From contig NC_051094.1 in NCBI RefSeq assembly GCF_901709675.1, positions 3,995,001 through 4,059,000 on the forward strand: a stretch of DNA of 64,000 nt, given 5' to 3'. This document shows positions 33,279-44,482 of the stretch, piece after piece. The position numbers were made by a program, and so were the translations under genes. Within the stretch, counting starts at the first letter, position 1; the number at the start of each line of letters is the position of its first letter. Origin of the DNA: Syngnathus acus. Taxonomy: Eukaryota > Chordata > Actinopteri > Syngnathiformes > Syngnathidae. The notes under the pieces were generated by a model. The model was not told the DNA's origin and ran no database searches. It worked only from the letters and a program-made list of their open reading frames with translations.

Positions 33279-35528
33279 TTAGCAAGGCTCGGCGTCTGGC
33301 AGCGGTTCGCAGCGGTCTACCACGCCGTTGACCTCCGAGATCTGGACGCTGCTGTAGGTCCCGCTGACGGTGGTCCACTTAACCTCGCCGTTAGTATAAG
33401 TGCGTTTGAGGCGCGCTGTGTACGGGATATCCGCTCCGTACTTCTGGCCCACCATGTGGATTCTGCACAAGTGGTTGGGCGGGACGATTGTCGTCAGCTT
33501 AAGTTTGTGCTCGTTGGTCTCGGTGTAAGTGGTGCCCATGGTGAAGGCAATGTTGGTCTCTGCACTAAAGCGAATGCCTGCCTCGGCCAGGGAGGGGATA
33601 CCGGTGGTGATGGTGGTGCTGGCTGCGAGGGAGAGGCTGAAGGTGTGCTGCCACTTGTGCTCCACCTTGTTGGTCTTACTGAGGGTGTCAGTGACCGTGG
33701 CTTCCAGACAGTCGAGGTTTTTGATACTGTCGTTCTTCATCATCTCCGGGGGATGCTCCACCACATTGATGCCATCGGTGTAGTAGTGTACATCCAGCAT
33801 GTGGTCCTCCTGAACATCTTCATTGATGGTCAAGAACATGTACTGTATGGGGTAGTTGTACTCTTTTGCCCCCCAGGGCAAGTAAAAGACTTGATGGCTG
33901 ACATGCACCTTGCCCAGACCATATTGGTTCTTGCCAACGTATTTGTCGCTGTCCTTGCAGTTCTTGACCGCGTTCCACGCCACCGAACCGTGGGCGCCCT
34001 CCTGCCACTCCAGGATTTCAAATTTTTCTTTGTTGACCAGCAAGGAAAAGTTGTCTGTTCGCACTGCTTCGCCATTGTAGGAATAGACACAGCTCTGGCT
34101 TTCGCTGGGTCTGAAGTAGCCGGAATCGCACTGGTTCTTGCAGATGTAGTCGTATGTCTTTGTGTAGCCGTTGTAAATGGACACGGCTCCGTCGGGGAGA
34201 CTACCCGTCCACCGCTGCCACTCCAGGTTGGTTCCCTCGAAATCAAAATCTCTAAATAATATTTTTGCTCCTCCCGTCGTCAGACGAGGTGACCCGGCAC
34301 CTGATAGTTGAGGAACGACGTCCCTCAGAGGGTCACTTTCCAGTTCTGTTCACAAAGCACCGTTGGAGAAGAGCCCAGTCAGCCAAGCATGACAACATTT
34401 GAACAGTGAAGCAAACGAACAAATCCAACCCCACGCGAGGCGTGTGAAGATTCACCGAATTTAAAAGGTCAACCTATGCACATTGGTACAGTGATTTTGT
34501 TTTGTTTAAATCGAGTAGAACTGTCAAAATGAATCAATTCGACAAGTAAATGATTATAATTGAATTTAGTTAGGGCCATTTTTTTCCCTCCTAGAATGGT
34601 CCAAATCCACAAATGTCAGCCTCTCAAGAGCAATCATTCATCAATATTTGTATTCATTCGTGACAAAAAGCAGATTATCTTTTGTGTATAATCAAAAGCA
34701 GACATTTGCAAATGTCTGCTTTTTCTTCAGCAAACAATGACTGCACGAATAATTAGGGCGCTCTATCGCTGTGACCTTTTCTGCCGGCTTGGCATCTTAT
34801 CTATGACAGCCTTGGCACACTTATTAGTTGATTTCAATTAAGGCCACAGGGCCACACACAGTCACATGGCAGAGTCGCCCCCTTGTGGATGGTCGATCAA
34901 GAGTATACAAGTAGGAATCCTAAAGGTGGAGGTTGGACCTTCTTCCGCCATTTCGCAGAGAAGGCTCGATCTTTCTGGCATCCAAGTTCAACGGGAAATA
35001 TGGTAGTTGCAACTAGCATAGCAAGCGTTAAAGATAAAAGATCCAGGTGAAGGATTACCCCAGGACTTAGCATTGCTTAATGATTATTTATTTTCATCAG
35101 GGCACAATACCTAATAAACAGTAATATTGGAAAATAGTTTTGTAATACAATGTAATGCTAAATGAAATTTGTTGACATGACTCGTTTTAGTCGATAGAAA
35201 GAAATAATGATTCTAAAAATATAATCGTGACAGCCCTGAAATCCAGTCCAGTTGCAGTAAACGTTTAAGAGCAATACATTTGCGTTCAATTTGTATCATT
35301 ATTTTTATTCAAGCATATTTAGGTGCGATTTTCACCCTAATGATAATCCCCTAAATCTAGCTCTATCCCAAACCCTTAACCTTAACCAACCTTAACCCAC
35401 TGAAAATATAACAAAGAAAACCAACCGTGGGACTCATGTTGTTGCTTACGGCGCTGTACCCAGTCTCGACCTTGGGCCGAGGCCAGAGCCGGCAAGGCCA
35501 GCAGCAGGAGTACCACCGGCGGATACAT
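33279..35528 (-). CDS. natterin-like protein 3
   Basis: Exons on the minus strand: 35450-35528 (signal peptide ending SAQG then RDWVQR, phase 1) and one long exon 33279-34345, giving 381 aa. The intron between them is about 1.1 kb. The second exon carries the linker, the DM9-like region (WTGSLPDGAVSIYNGYTKTY, YICKNQCDSGYF, YVGKNQYGLGKV) and the aerolysin-like region (QVFYLPWGAKEYNY, EHPPEMM, TTIVPPNHLC, VSGTYSSVQISEV). Neither extra intron of genes 1 and 2 is present. The VFYLPWG and QISEV versions of the motifs group it with gene 4. The frame is open throughout, so probably functional. Confidence 0.91.
34346..35449. other. intron 1 of natterin-like gene 3
   Basis: Non-coding. It holds a near-perfect inverted GCAGACATTTG/CAAATGTCTGC pair (34699-34722) that can form a tight hairpin, and a CCCTTAACCTTAACCAACC patch near 35368-35395. 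Confidence 0.5.
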
Positions 35529-35979
35529 CAGACACCAGAGATGACACACTGAACACCAGAACTAGATCTCCAAGCTGAATCCAAGAGGGTCTTCGCTGAA
35601 GCCGTGGGCAGCAGATGAAAACGTACACTATATGTACTCTACTCTTCAGTTGCACTTTTAACTTTGCGCCGACCTCCAGATAAAACATTGACCAGTGTAG
35701 ACAAAACTAACATAATACTGCACATTTTGGATGGGTTTCAGGTTTGCCTTATTCATTGCCAAGTGTTTTTGGGAAAGACAACCCCCAGAGGCCCAGCAAA
35801 TTTTGAGTATTCGAACAAATCTTTCAAGGCCGACGCAATATTGCGTGTAATGACTGAAGGGGTGGGAGGGATGGTTTTGTGGGTATGGATGAATGGATGG
35901 ATTTGTGAGTATGGATGGATGGATGGATTTGGGTGGAATCTTGCTTGTCTCTGTCTGCCCTGGCAACTGACTGGTGACT
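35529..35979. other. spacer between natterin-like gene 3 start and SINE copy 2
   Basis: Contains an imperfect GGAT/GGATGGAT minisatellite at about 35880-35935. No coding exon was recognised. Confidence 0.45.
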
Positions 35980-36262
35980 AGCTCTGTGGCCTAGTGGTAG
36001 CGTGTCTGCCCTGAGACTGAAAGGTTGTGGGTTCAAACCCCGGCCGGGTCATACCAAAGACTATAAAAATGGGACCCATTGCCTCCCTGCTTCGCACTCG
36101 GCATTAAGCGTTGGAATTGGGGGGTTAGATCACCAAATGATTCCCGAGCGCGGCACCGCTGCTGCTCACTGCTCCCCTCGGGGATGGGTTAAATGCAGAG
36201 GACAAATTTCGCCACACCCAGACGTGTGTGTGACAATTATTGGGTCTTAACCTTTTACCTTT
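35980..36262 (+). mobile_element. tRNA-derived SINE, copy 2 (between natterin-like genes 3 and 4)
   Basis: Same element as at 11.1 kb: A box GTGGCCTAGTGGTAG, B box GGTTCAAACCCC, and the shared body and tail. It is about 25 bases shorter in the middle, where copy 1 has an extra CTCTCCCCCAGGGGATGG-like stretch. The short ORF over it is not a gene. Confidence 0.88.
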
Positions 36263-36340
36263 ACCTGTCCAGGGTGGGCAGATGGATAGATCTGTCCATG
36301 ACTTGAATAAAAGCAGAAGCATTCTTGTGTGAATGTTATT

Positions 36341-36346
36341 TTTATT
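36341..36346 (-). terminator. polyadenylation signal of natterin-like gene 4
   Basis: AATAAA on the minus strand 26 bases after the stop. Confidence 0.55.
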
Positions 36347-36371
36347 TCAGTTTCACAAATAATGGAAGGTC

Positions 36372-37927
36372 TTAACAAGGCTTGACATCTGGCAATAATT
36401 CACAGCGTTCCATTTCAGCTTCAACCTCCGAGATCTGGAGTCCCTTGAAGGTCCCGGTGACGGTAGTCCACTTGGTCTCACCGTTGCGGTAAACGCGTTT
36501 GAGGCGTGCCGTGTACGGGATATCCAATCCGTATTTCTTGCCCTGCATTTTGACGGTACACGAGTGGCCGGGGGGCACCCGAGTTTCCAGCGTCAGAGTG
36601 TGGGTGGTGGTGTCAGTATAGGTAGTCTCTTTGGTTAACCTATAAGTGAAGGCGGCCTTGAAGTCAATGTTCCCTTTGACTATGAAGGGGATTCCCGTCT
36701 CGATGGTGATGCCGACTCCCACCGTGACGGAGAAGTTAATGTCCCACTTTCGTGTTGTTGCAACAGTCTTGGTTAGGGTGATCTCATTCTTAATGGGCTT
36801 GCACTCACTATTTACTAATGTGGCCTTGTTCAAGACCTCAGGGGGATACTCAATGGGCGTGATGCCCTCTGTATGGTATTTGACTTCCATCAGGTGCTCT
36901 CTCTTAACGTCTTTCATAGTCTCCAGGACCTGGTAATCATTGTACCAATAATGACTTCCACCCCAGGGTAAGTAGAATACCTTTTCGCTGACTTTCACTT
37001 CTCCCAGTCCATACTCGTTCTTCCCCACGTACGTATCTTCGTTGACGCAGGTCTTAATAGAATTGGGCGTCACTGAGCCACCGTAGCCGTTTTTCCACCG
37101 CAGAATCTCAAATTCGTCTTTGTTGACCAGCATGTCAAACTGCTCGGCGGTGTACCCCGCCCCATTGGCGGTGTAGGCGCAGGCAGCGGTGCTGAGCGTG
37201 GAGTCGTAGTAGCCCGAATGGCAGCTCACTTTGCATATGTAATCTACGCGGCTGGAATATGAGTTGTAGATGGACACGGCGCCATCAGGGATGGTGCCGT
37301 CCCACCGCTCCCATTCCAAGTTTGTTTCATCAAAGTCTGCCGACGGGGCATCCCGTGCTTCTTTCCAAAAGTCAGATGACGGGCTCAGAGCTGTTTTTTG
37401 GGGGGGCTGTTCTGGATACTTGTTTTCCGAGGCGGGATGGAGGTTAGCTGGAGCTGTTTAGTGAAGGAAAGAAGAAAACTGTCAGTGAGGCGAGGAGTCT
37501 GTCAACGTTTTGTCAGCCCACTTGGCAATCCTTCTTGCGGTGCAAATGGAATACTTGTCGAAACTTGAACCTTGGAATCAACACACACACGCACCATGTC
37601 ACCATGTTGTCAATTTGAAAGCATCTTGTGTTTATGTGATGTTTAAGGCAGGGGTTCTGATACTTTTTGGAGTCGGGGAGCAGTTTTTTTTGGCAAGGAC
37701 CCCTTGTAATCCTAATGCCAATTCATAAAAAGTACTACTCACATGCGCCCCTAAATGTTCAAGGGCTACATTTGAACCATGTCGTGTTTATTTGATCCCT
37801 GGGGAACCTAGTTTGAGAACTACTGGTTACCGCTTGAGCTTGGCTGTTGATCGCAGTTGTCAATGCTCGCGCACGAGGTCAGGTGCATCGAGGCCAACAG
37901 CAGAAAAGGAACCCACAGCTTGGCCAT
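36372..37927 (-). CDS. natterin-like protein 4
   Basis: Exons on the minus strand: 37831-37927 (signal peptide, phase 1) and 36372-37453, giving 392 aa. The long second exon has a Pro/Ser-rich linker of about 45 residues, then the DM9-like region (WDGTIPDGAVSIYNSY, YICKVSCHSGYY, YVGKNEYGLGEV) and the aerolysin-like region (KVFYLPWGGSHYWYNDYQVL, EYPPEVL, ETRVPPGHSC, VTGTFKGLQISEV). Both extra introns of genes 1 and 2 are absent. The variable linker differs completely from the other copies while the folded part is conserved. Closest to gene 3 by motif. Upstream end of the cluster, transcribed in the same direction as the other three. Confidence 0.91.
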
Positions 37928-38535
37928 CTTGTTTTGTTCTTAAACGAGACAAGCGGATAATATTGAGGAAGGCATCAAAGGATGTCGAGCAACAACGCAG
38001 GAATGACGAGAAGAGCGTCAAATCGCATAGAGGAACAAAAACAAGGACGACAAGGAGATGCACTCACCATCAATTCAAGCGTGTCTGCTACTGGCAATAG
38101 GCGGCACACACAAATATAGTCTGAGCTGCAGCTGTACTTTGACTCTGTTTAAAAGATCGACCAGTGCAAACAAAATCAGGATAGGACAATTCTGAAACTC
38201 TTTTTCTCGACATAAAAAAGAAATAAATTAAATTGCATGAAATTAATGTCAAATTTCCATGAAACTGTGAAAATACAAAAACTAATGCCCAGTAGCAAAG
38301 AATTACCAATCAAAACATGTGATTTTACAAATTATTTTCATGGAATACAATCAAGTGCAAATAATAAATTTGAATCAGTGCTTTAAGTAACATTTCGGAA
38401 TGGCCTGAGTTTTGGCAGCATAGTTTGTCACTTTGTTCTTTACTTCGCATTTGATTCAATTGTGGTGTCTCATTCTAAACACTGAGCAGCACCCACATAA
38501 TGACGTCCATCATGAAGAAGGCACAAAGAGGAAAC
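37928..38535. other. spacer upstream of natterin-like gene 4
   Basis: Non-coding AT-rich sequence. No exon was recognised. Confidence 0.4.
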
Positions 38536-39660
38536 CTGACATTGTGTCAAATACACCCCAAAAATGTCCCGCTACCAGACATCCCATACGAGCTGGAGTT
38601 GCCCTACATGTTTTGTTAAACGATGTGAGGATCACGTGGATGTCAACTTGCGTTCCAAGACGGCAGTGAATCATCCTCTTGATATTCCCAACATTCCCTG
38701 CCAGGCGAGTGGAGCGCAGGAAGAAGCTGGCGACCGCCGTATGAAAAATGCACGAGCGCGTTTGCTCGCGCACACTGATCTTCACGTCACCTGTCATCGC
38801 ACGGCAGCCCATCCCGCTCCTTCCCGCTCGTTGGCTGGTGCTAACGCTTGCGAAAACTAGGAATGAATACGTTCCTGCCTCCATTCCGGGGCAGCAAAGT
38901 CTGAAGACTGCTCGAATGAAGTGTCTTGTGTGAAATGCGGCTGATGAGACGTCGCATGTTACACACGCCTGCTTTCTGAGAGGATACCTACCAAGGTTGT
39001 AGAAATGTCTCGTATGAGACATCCCTCATGAAAGTAATGACGAAGAAGATGTCCTTAGCAAAACGTCACGGTCCCAAGACATCCCTGGTATTAGTTGATC
39101 TTTTCTTTAGCTTTTTCCTCATCTTTGATATGCCATCCACCATTGCTTGGGTGTCTCCTTTGTCCTTGTGCACCTTTTGACCTGGCTAGCGCCAGCAGGG
39201 GGGTTGGCGGCGTTGAGGGACCAGGTGTCACCCCCTGGTTGTCTGACCCACCTGCCAGCCTCGCTTCCGAGGAGTAATAAATGCCACCGACATCAACATG
39301 CTAATGTCCCTAACCGCTAACAGTTGGCATTTAATATTCATGAGGCTCAATTAGCATGCGGTGTCCCATAGAAGATGGCCATGAGGTGTCCAGACAAGGT
39401 GAACAAGATGCCCCTAACGAGACAATATCCTCATTGAGACATTCAAAGTTGAGACGTGTACAAGTAGATGTGAGACGTATATAAAGAAACTGGACATGTC
39501 CCGTATATGACAACCCCAACGAGATGTCCCTAAAGGAAGTTCCTTATGAGAGATCTGTGACATGATGTCCCAAATCAAACAAGATGTCCCAAACCAGACA
39601 TTGCTAAAACCATGACTCGTATATAAGACGACGCCAAGATCTTCTCCCAAGCGATGCCCG
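38536..39660. repeat. degenerate array, GATGTCCC / GACATCCC units
   Basis: More than a dozen scattered copies of AAGATGTCCCNAA and its partner AGACATCCC, spaced about 18-40 bases (for example near 38577, 38998, 39050, 39077, 39361, 39410, 39525, 39567 and 39586). It looks like a strongly decayed minisatellite. ORFs across it lack any family motif. Confidence 0.6.
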
Positions 39661-39699
39661 ACACGTTAACAGCCGGCCGGCACTGAATATTCACAAGGC

Positions 39700-40130
39700 C
39701 AAATTAGCATAACAGACAACGAAAGGAACCGCTAAACGTTTTTGCCCGGAATGACTCGGAAGGCGCTCGGACGTCGGCGCTTCTCGGCTGCGGCGGGGTT
39801 AGAGGCCGCCACGTGAAGATGGCAGCGGGAGACGGCGAGCTTTCAAGCCCCTCCCCACGTAAAAGCCTCCTCATGCGGCGACGCTCTTTTCCCGTGCGCT
39901 TCACTGAAGATGAGCCGGAATATTCTGCCTGGAGAGGAAAAAAAGAGAGCTTTTCTCCAAAAGTGGGGTCAGAGTGTTGGAGAGTCTTCAAATGGAGATG
40001 TTTGCATTATTCAAGAGATTCACGGAGATGCTCGCCCTCGCTCCCTGGCATAAAGCCTCGCGTTGGCTTTGTCAGGGAGTCACCGTTACAGTCACTCTGG
40101 AGGGGGATCATCATCATAATCGTGTGATAC
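39700..40130. other. GC-richer patch between arrays
   Basis: CpG-richer sequence with an open frame at 39813-40127 (basic, Ser-rich). No recognised domain and no matching splice partner, so not called as a gene. It could be a promoter or non-coding exon. Confidence 0.3.
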
Positions 40131-40189
40131 TGGAAACATATTATCAACCAACAAGAAAACGCAACCGGTGTGTCTCCGGGTCAAGACGA

Positions 40190-41180
40190 CTCTGGTTAGA
40201 ACCCAGAGTGTCATGAGCTCAAAAAACGTTCAGCTTCATCAACAGAATGTTGTTGCGAGATGAGAGATCTTGAACCTTCAGAATGGAAGGGATAAGAATC
40301 CTTTTTGTCATCGCCTCCTCTCGGATTTGGGTTGCAAGTCTTAGTCTGTGTGTGTGTTCCCTCGTGAAGTTTCAAGCAGCGTGAAAGGAATCCAAGTCGA
40401 CAAAGATGCTTGTCGACAACAAGATGAACAAACGTTCCCTCGGCACGTTCCTCCGCCTCGTTGAGCCAAACATGACGCGGTCGCCTACGACAAGCTCACA
40501 ATTCGTCAAGTTGATGAGCCATTCATAGGCTCACTGTCTTGGGAACCACATTCAAACCAGAACAGGGAGCTCTTTTTCCAAAACCCAGAGTGACGTTAGA
40601 TGTGGAACCTTTGTCTCCAGCGCCTTGTTCTAGAAAACCTAATGGCATTTGCTTCAAAACCCAATAAGAGCGCAGTTTTAGAATTAACTTCAGATTACTA
40701 CGTCAGAACCTTTGGGTGCAATTAAGGTCAATTGCTCCAGAACCTCAAAGTATCATCTTTGATTTACTCTAGCACACATTGCGACCAGCGAAAGATTGAA
40801 AGCAGCATTCAGACTGCCTTGAGTGGAGTCAGCGCTAGAACCCAGAACATCAGTAGCACCAGAACCCCGAATGAGATCGTCTTTAACAGTTTCATATGGT
40901 CAACACAAGTCTCATGAACGGTTAATCCAAAGTGAAATTGTCTTGAAATCCAAAGTGTCACCAGCTGGAGAGCTTTCACTATGATCAGCGTTCCAACCCC
41001 GAGTGTCACAGGCATTAGAACCCAAAAGAACAAGACTTGGCTCGACTTAAGAACATAGTTTCAGCAGCTCGAGGAGCTAGACGGAGGTCATCTGAGAACC
41101 AGAGCATATGTAGGTCTCAAAAAACATCCGTGTAGGTAACGTTGAAAGAATAACTGGATCCACGATCAAATTTGGTCTCA
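40190..41180. repeat. degenerate array, AGAACCCAGAGTGTCA units
   Basis: Repeated decayed copies of AGAACCCAGAGTGTCACCAG-like sequence on the + strand (for example 40198, 40587, 40850 and 40950-41030), interleaved with CAGAACCT variants. Different in sequence from the arrays on either side. Confidence 0.6.
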
Positions 41181-41574
41181 TCAAGCAGAGGACCCGAAAT
41201 GAATCTTCAAGAGACAATTCAGTGCGTTTATGGATACAACCTTCAGGATGTGTGGATCTGCCAGGACCGCATGTCACATGGCAAGATTTGTAATGATTTG
41301 TATTTTCCTCATTCATCTGAGTAGATCATGGACATTGCGTCAATGTAGTTGTGACACTGGTGAGTGCTGTGTGGGTCGAGTGCTGAGTGTGCGTGCACGT
41401 GCGTGTGCGCACGGGGGTAAAAGGAGTAAAAGTAAGGCTCTCATGAATATTACACACTCTTGTCTGCACAAGACACTGAAATCTCAGCTTGCTTCCACCT
41501 TTGAATTATTTACCACCTGAAGCATTTTCTACTTCTACTTGTTCTGCCCTTTTTTTTTTACATACAGTGATATG

Positions 41575-42095
41575 TGGAAAATATTCCGAAATATGAGCGA
41601 GACCTCCTTGAGAGTGAGATGTTAGCGAGGCATTTGCGAGATGAGATTTTGCGAGATAAAGCACGGTACGTGAGATCGGTGTCAAGAAATCAGTCGGATG
41701 TTGGTGAGGAATTGATATTATTGAATGAGATTTGCGCGAGATACTGTGAAGATTTTTTTCGATCGGCGATAAGTGAGAGATGATTAGTGAGGTATTGATT
41801 TATGGCCATGAGATATCAGTGAGGTTGATAGACATATTACTGACAATAGGTGTGGTATTGTCGATGTGCGATATTAGTGAGAGGTTATGAGATATTACTG
41901 GGATTTCGATGGGATAATATTTGCAAGGTATTCGGGATATAATCGCTCAGAGCTTTTAGAGGCGAGATGTTACCAAGGTACGAGTGAGCTTGTAAATGGG
42001 ATATATGCGAGATATATTGTTAAGATTAATAATAAAATATGATTGAGATTGTCATGAGATGAATCAAGCAAACCTTCCGACATTGACTTTGGCTC
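41575..42095. repeat. degenerate array, GAGATATTAGTGAGAT units (part 1)
   Basis: Dense decayed copies of GAGATATTAGTGAGAT. The small ORF at 41574-41783 is made of these units. The array is interrupted by a CpG-rich segment and resumes at about 42730. Confidence 0.7.
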
Positions 42096-42109
42096 ATCAA
42101 AGTAGAGCA

Positions 42110-42310
42110 AGGTGAGGTGAAGGATGGAGGTCCACGATCGTCCTGCTGCTCAGCTGTGACGTGACGCATTCAAGGCACGCACACACACGGCCAGTGCGGC
42201 GCCGCTCGGACGTGTGTGTGCGCGCCGCCGCGGCAACAGACCGGAGCGGAGTGGCCGTGTCACTAGAGGCTCTTTTCTCCCTGCAGGAGGTTCTCATCCC
42301 AACTGGACTA
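42110..42310 (+). promoter_or_regulatory. CpG-rich island, possible fam163b promoter or 5' exon
   Basis: CpG-dense sequence (GCGGCGCCGCTCGG, GCGCGCCGCCGCGG) stands out from the AT-rich arrays around it. It lies 1.4-1.6 kb upstream of the fam163b start on the same strand. The assignment is inferred from composition and position. Confidence 0.4.
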
Positions 42311-42644
42311 CCTTCCAGTGTTTGTAGAGAATGTTCTGGAAGGGAATCAAACAAGTTTGCTGACTTTTTTGTTTTTTTTTGTTGGGTATGTGTTTATTTC
42401 TTTTTTTCCCTCTGACGCACTTACTCACTTTTTCCCACTCCTGGTGTACTTGCGTTCATTTGCAAAGCGGGACCAGTACCAAAGTGATGGGTAAGATCTC
42501 GGTCTTTGTGCGTGTGCTGCTTGAATGCGATTTAACAGTCAACAACACCTCAAAGTGACGTCACACTTTAGAGACGCTTCATTGGTTGACCGTGACATAC
42601 TTGACATACATGATTAAAAGAAGAAGCGGGGCCATGGATGGATG

Positions 42645-42700
42645 GATTGATGATGATGATGATGGCAAGATGATGATGCTGGATTATTGGATGGCAAAAT
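42645..42700. repeat. GAT/ATG trinucleotide tract
   Basis: Interrupted GAT triplet repeats around 42648-42690. Confidence 0.7.
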
Positions 42701-42729
42701 GAAGCGGCAGCATGTAAAAGATGATTCTT

Positions 42730-43330
42730 TTATGACTGAGACGATTAGTGCGATATTAATGAGATGGTCGGATATGATTATGATATTAAAGGGAAATTTG
42801 TGATGGTTTTGAGATGATCAGTCCGATCTTGCGGAGCTATTTGCGAGATATTGATGAAATGCAGGTCATTCATATTGTGAGCTAGTAATAAAATTGTAAA
42901 GTAATAAAATGATAAATGAATAAGAATATAATTTCATTTAAATGATGAATAAAGTAATGGAATTGTAAATAGTGAGAAATGGTCTTTTTAGAAATTAGAA
43001 TTCATTCATCTAATTAATTACTAATTAGATAGTAGCAAAATATGAAGCTCTTGTTAAGAGAAAAGTGAGAAAGTAGCCATGTGTTTGCGACATATGAATG
43101 AAATAATAGCAAAATATTGGCAATATATTCGTGAGAGAAACGTAATTTATTGGTGACATACTGCTGCAATATTAGTGAGATAAAAAGATGTTACTGAAAT
43201 AGTAAGATTTGGCGCCATTTAATGAATTATTGTGAAGATTCGTGCAAGATATTGTGTGCCTTGCGATTGGCTGGCAACCAGTTCAGCGTGTATTCATTTG
43301 TATTATCTTATTCGTGAGATGACGTAGTAT
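42730..43330. repeat. degenerate array, GAGATATTAGTGAGAT units (part 2)
   Basis: Continues the unit seen at 41.6-42.1 kb, more decayed and more AT-rich. Confidence 0.6.
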
Positions 43331-43718
43331 TGACTGAGTGAGACACAATACGTTAGGATCCACTTAGCTGTGGCCCATCCGCTCCAGGCAAAGTGTAATA
43401 TTACAAATAGACATTAAAGAAATATACATGAGAAAAGAGTTGAGGATTTGCAGCAGGGGAATGTTAAAGTGCTGTTTTTTTATGCAGACGCCCTGCATTA
43501 AACATGCGACTAATGAAGCACGCCTTGCCGTGGCTAACACGTTAGCATACGGCGTGATGGCACCTCTTGCCACTCCCCCCAAACATTCCAAGAATCCCGA
43601 AAGGACTCGGATGAAACCTCGTCCTCTTCTTTTTTTTCTCTTCTTCCTTCCTTGCGTGCTGACTGTGTGGATGCTCACGACCACGCCCCCTGCAGGCTGT
43701 TGATGGAGAGCCTTTCGA

Positions 43719-44482
43719 ATGTCAGCCGGGACAGTGGTCATCGCAGGTGGAATTCTGGCTGCCGTCATCTTACTCACCATTGTCGCTGTGCTGTGTTTAT
43801 GTAGATTGCAGGTACGTCTGCTGGCTCCAGTCTATTCGCTCATTTTATGACAAACTGCAGCGCGATGCGGCTCATGCTAATTACCACCGCGATACACCGT
43901 AACTGACCCACTTCTTAGACACTTTCACAAAAAGCCTGCTGAGTTTCGATAAAGTCGATGATTGGGCCAACCGATTAATCGAGCGAAGCCTCGGGCACTG
44001 AGCGTAAGATGCCTCCCCCCTTTCAGTACTACTGCTGTAAGAGGGAGGAGTCCGCCAAGGGGGAGGAGGAGGAGGAACCGGAGCTGTCCACCATGTCACC
44101 TTTGCACCCCCTGGCTCTGTCGGCCCCCCCAACGCCGCCCACCCCGGAGCGTTACAGCGACGAACCTGAGACGTACACGCCCACCTTCCTGACGGAGGCC
44201 AACGGGCCCGCCAGCTTCACGCCACCGCCGCCCCTGCGCCGATGCCAGCGGGCGCACGGCTTCTGTCCGGCCTGCGCCCGCTGCACGCTGCCCTTCTACC
44301 TGCACCACCCGGAGCGGCTCTGCAACGGGGCCCGAGGGGGCTGCGGCTACCGCAGCGTGCACCAGGACCTGGAGATGCCCACCCCCGCTCCCGACCTGAC
44401 CGGCTTCTACCGCAAGCTGGACCTCATCCGCTCAATGGCTACGCGAGAGGGGGTCACGCGCAGCGTCAGCACCGACGTGTAG
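43719..44482 (+). CDS. fam163b: FAM163B-like single-pass membrane protein, 2 coding exons
   Basis: Small neuronal-type membrane protein of unknown biochemical role. Exons: 43719-43811 (31 aa) and 44027-44482 (151 aa plus stop), 182 aa in all. The first exon encodes the conserved N-terminal anchor (MSAGTVVIAGGILAAVILL, then CLCRLQ). The second starts YYCCKREES with an acidic run and ends in the family's SVSTDV C-terminus. The YRSVHQDLEMP stretch resembles FAM163B more than FAM163A, and adamtsl2 as neighbour agrees. Exon 2 is GC-rich against the surrounding AT-rich repeats. Non-coding 5' exons probably exist upstream; an AG at about 43695 would fit an acceptor. Confidence 0.9.

Noticed and set aside
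33270-34259. 329-aa + strand ORF across natterin-like gene 3
   Set aside because: Antisense shadow. The minus strand carries all the natterin-family motifs, a signal-peptide exon and matching phases.
39813-40127. 104-aa ORF in a GC-richer patch
   Set aside because: Basic, Ser-rich and without domain or splice partner; probably open by composition.
41574-41783. 69-aa ORF
   Set aside because: Made entirely of GAGATATTAGTGAGAT-type repeat units.
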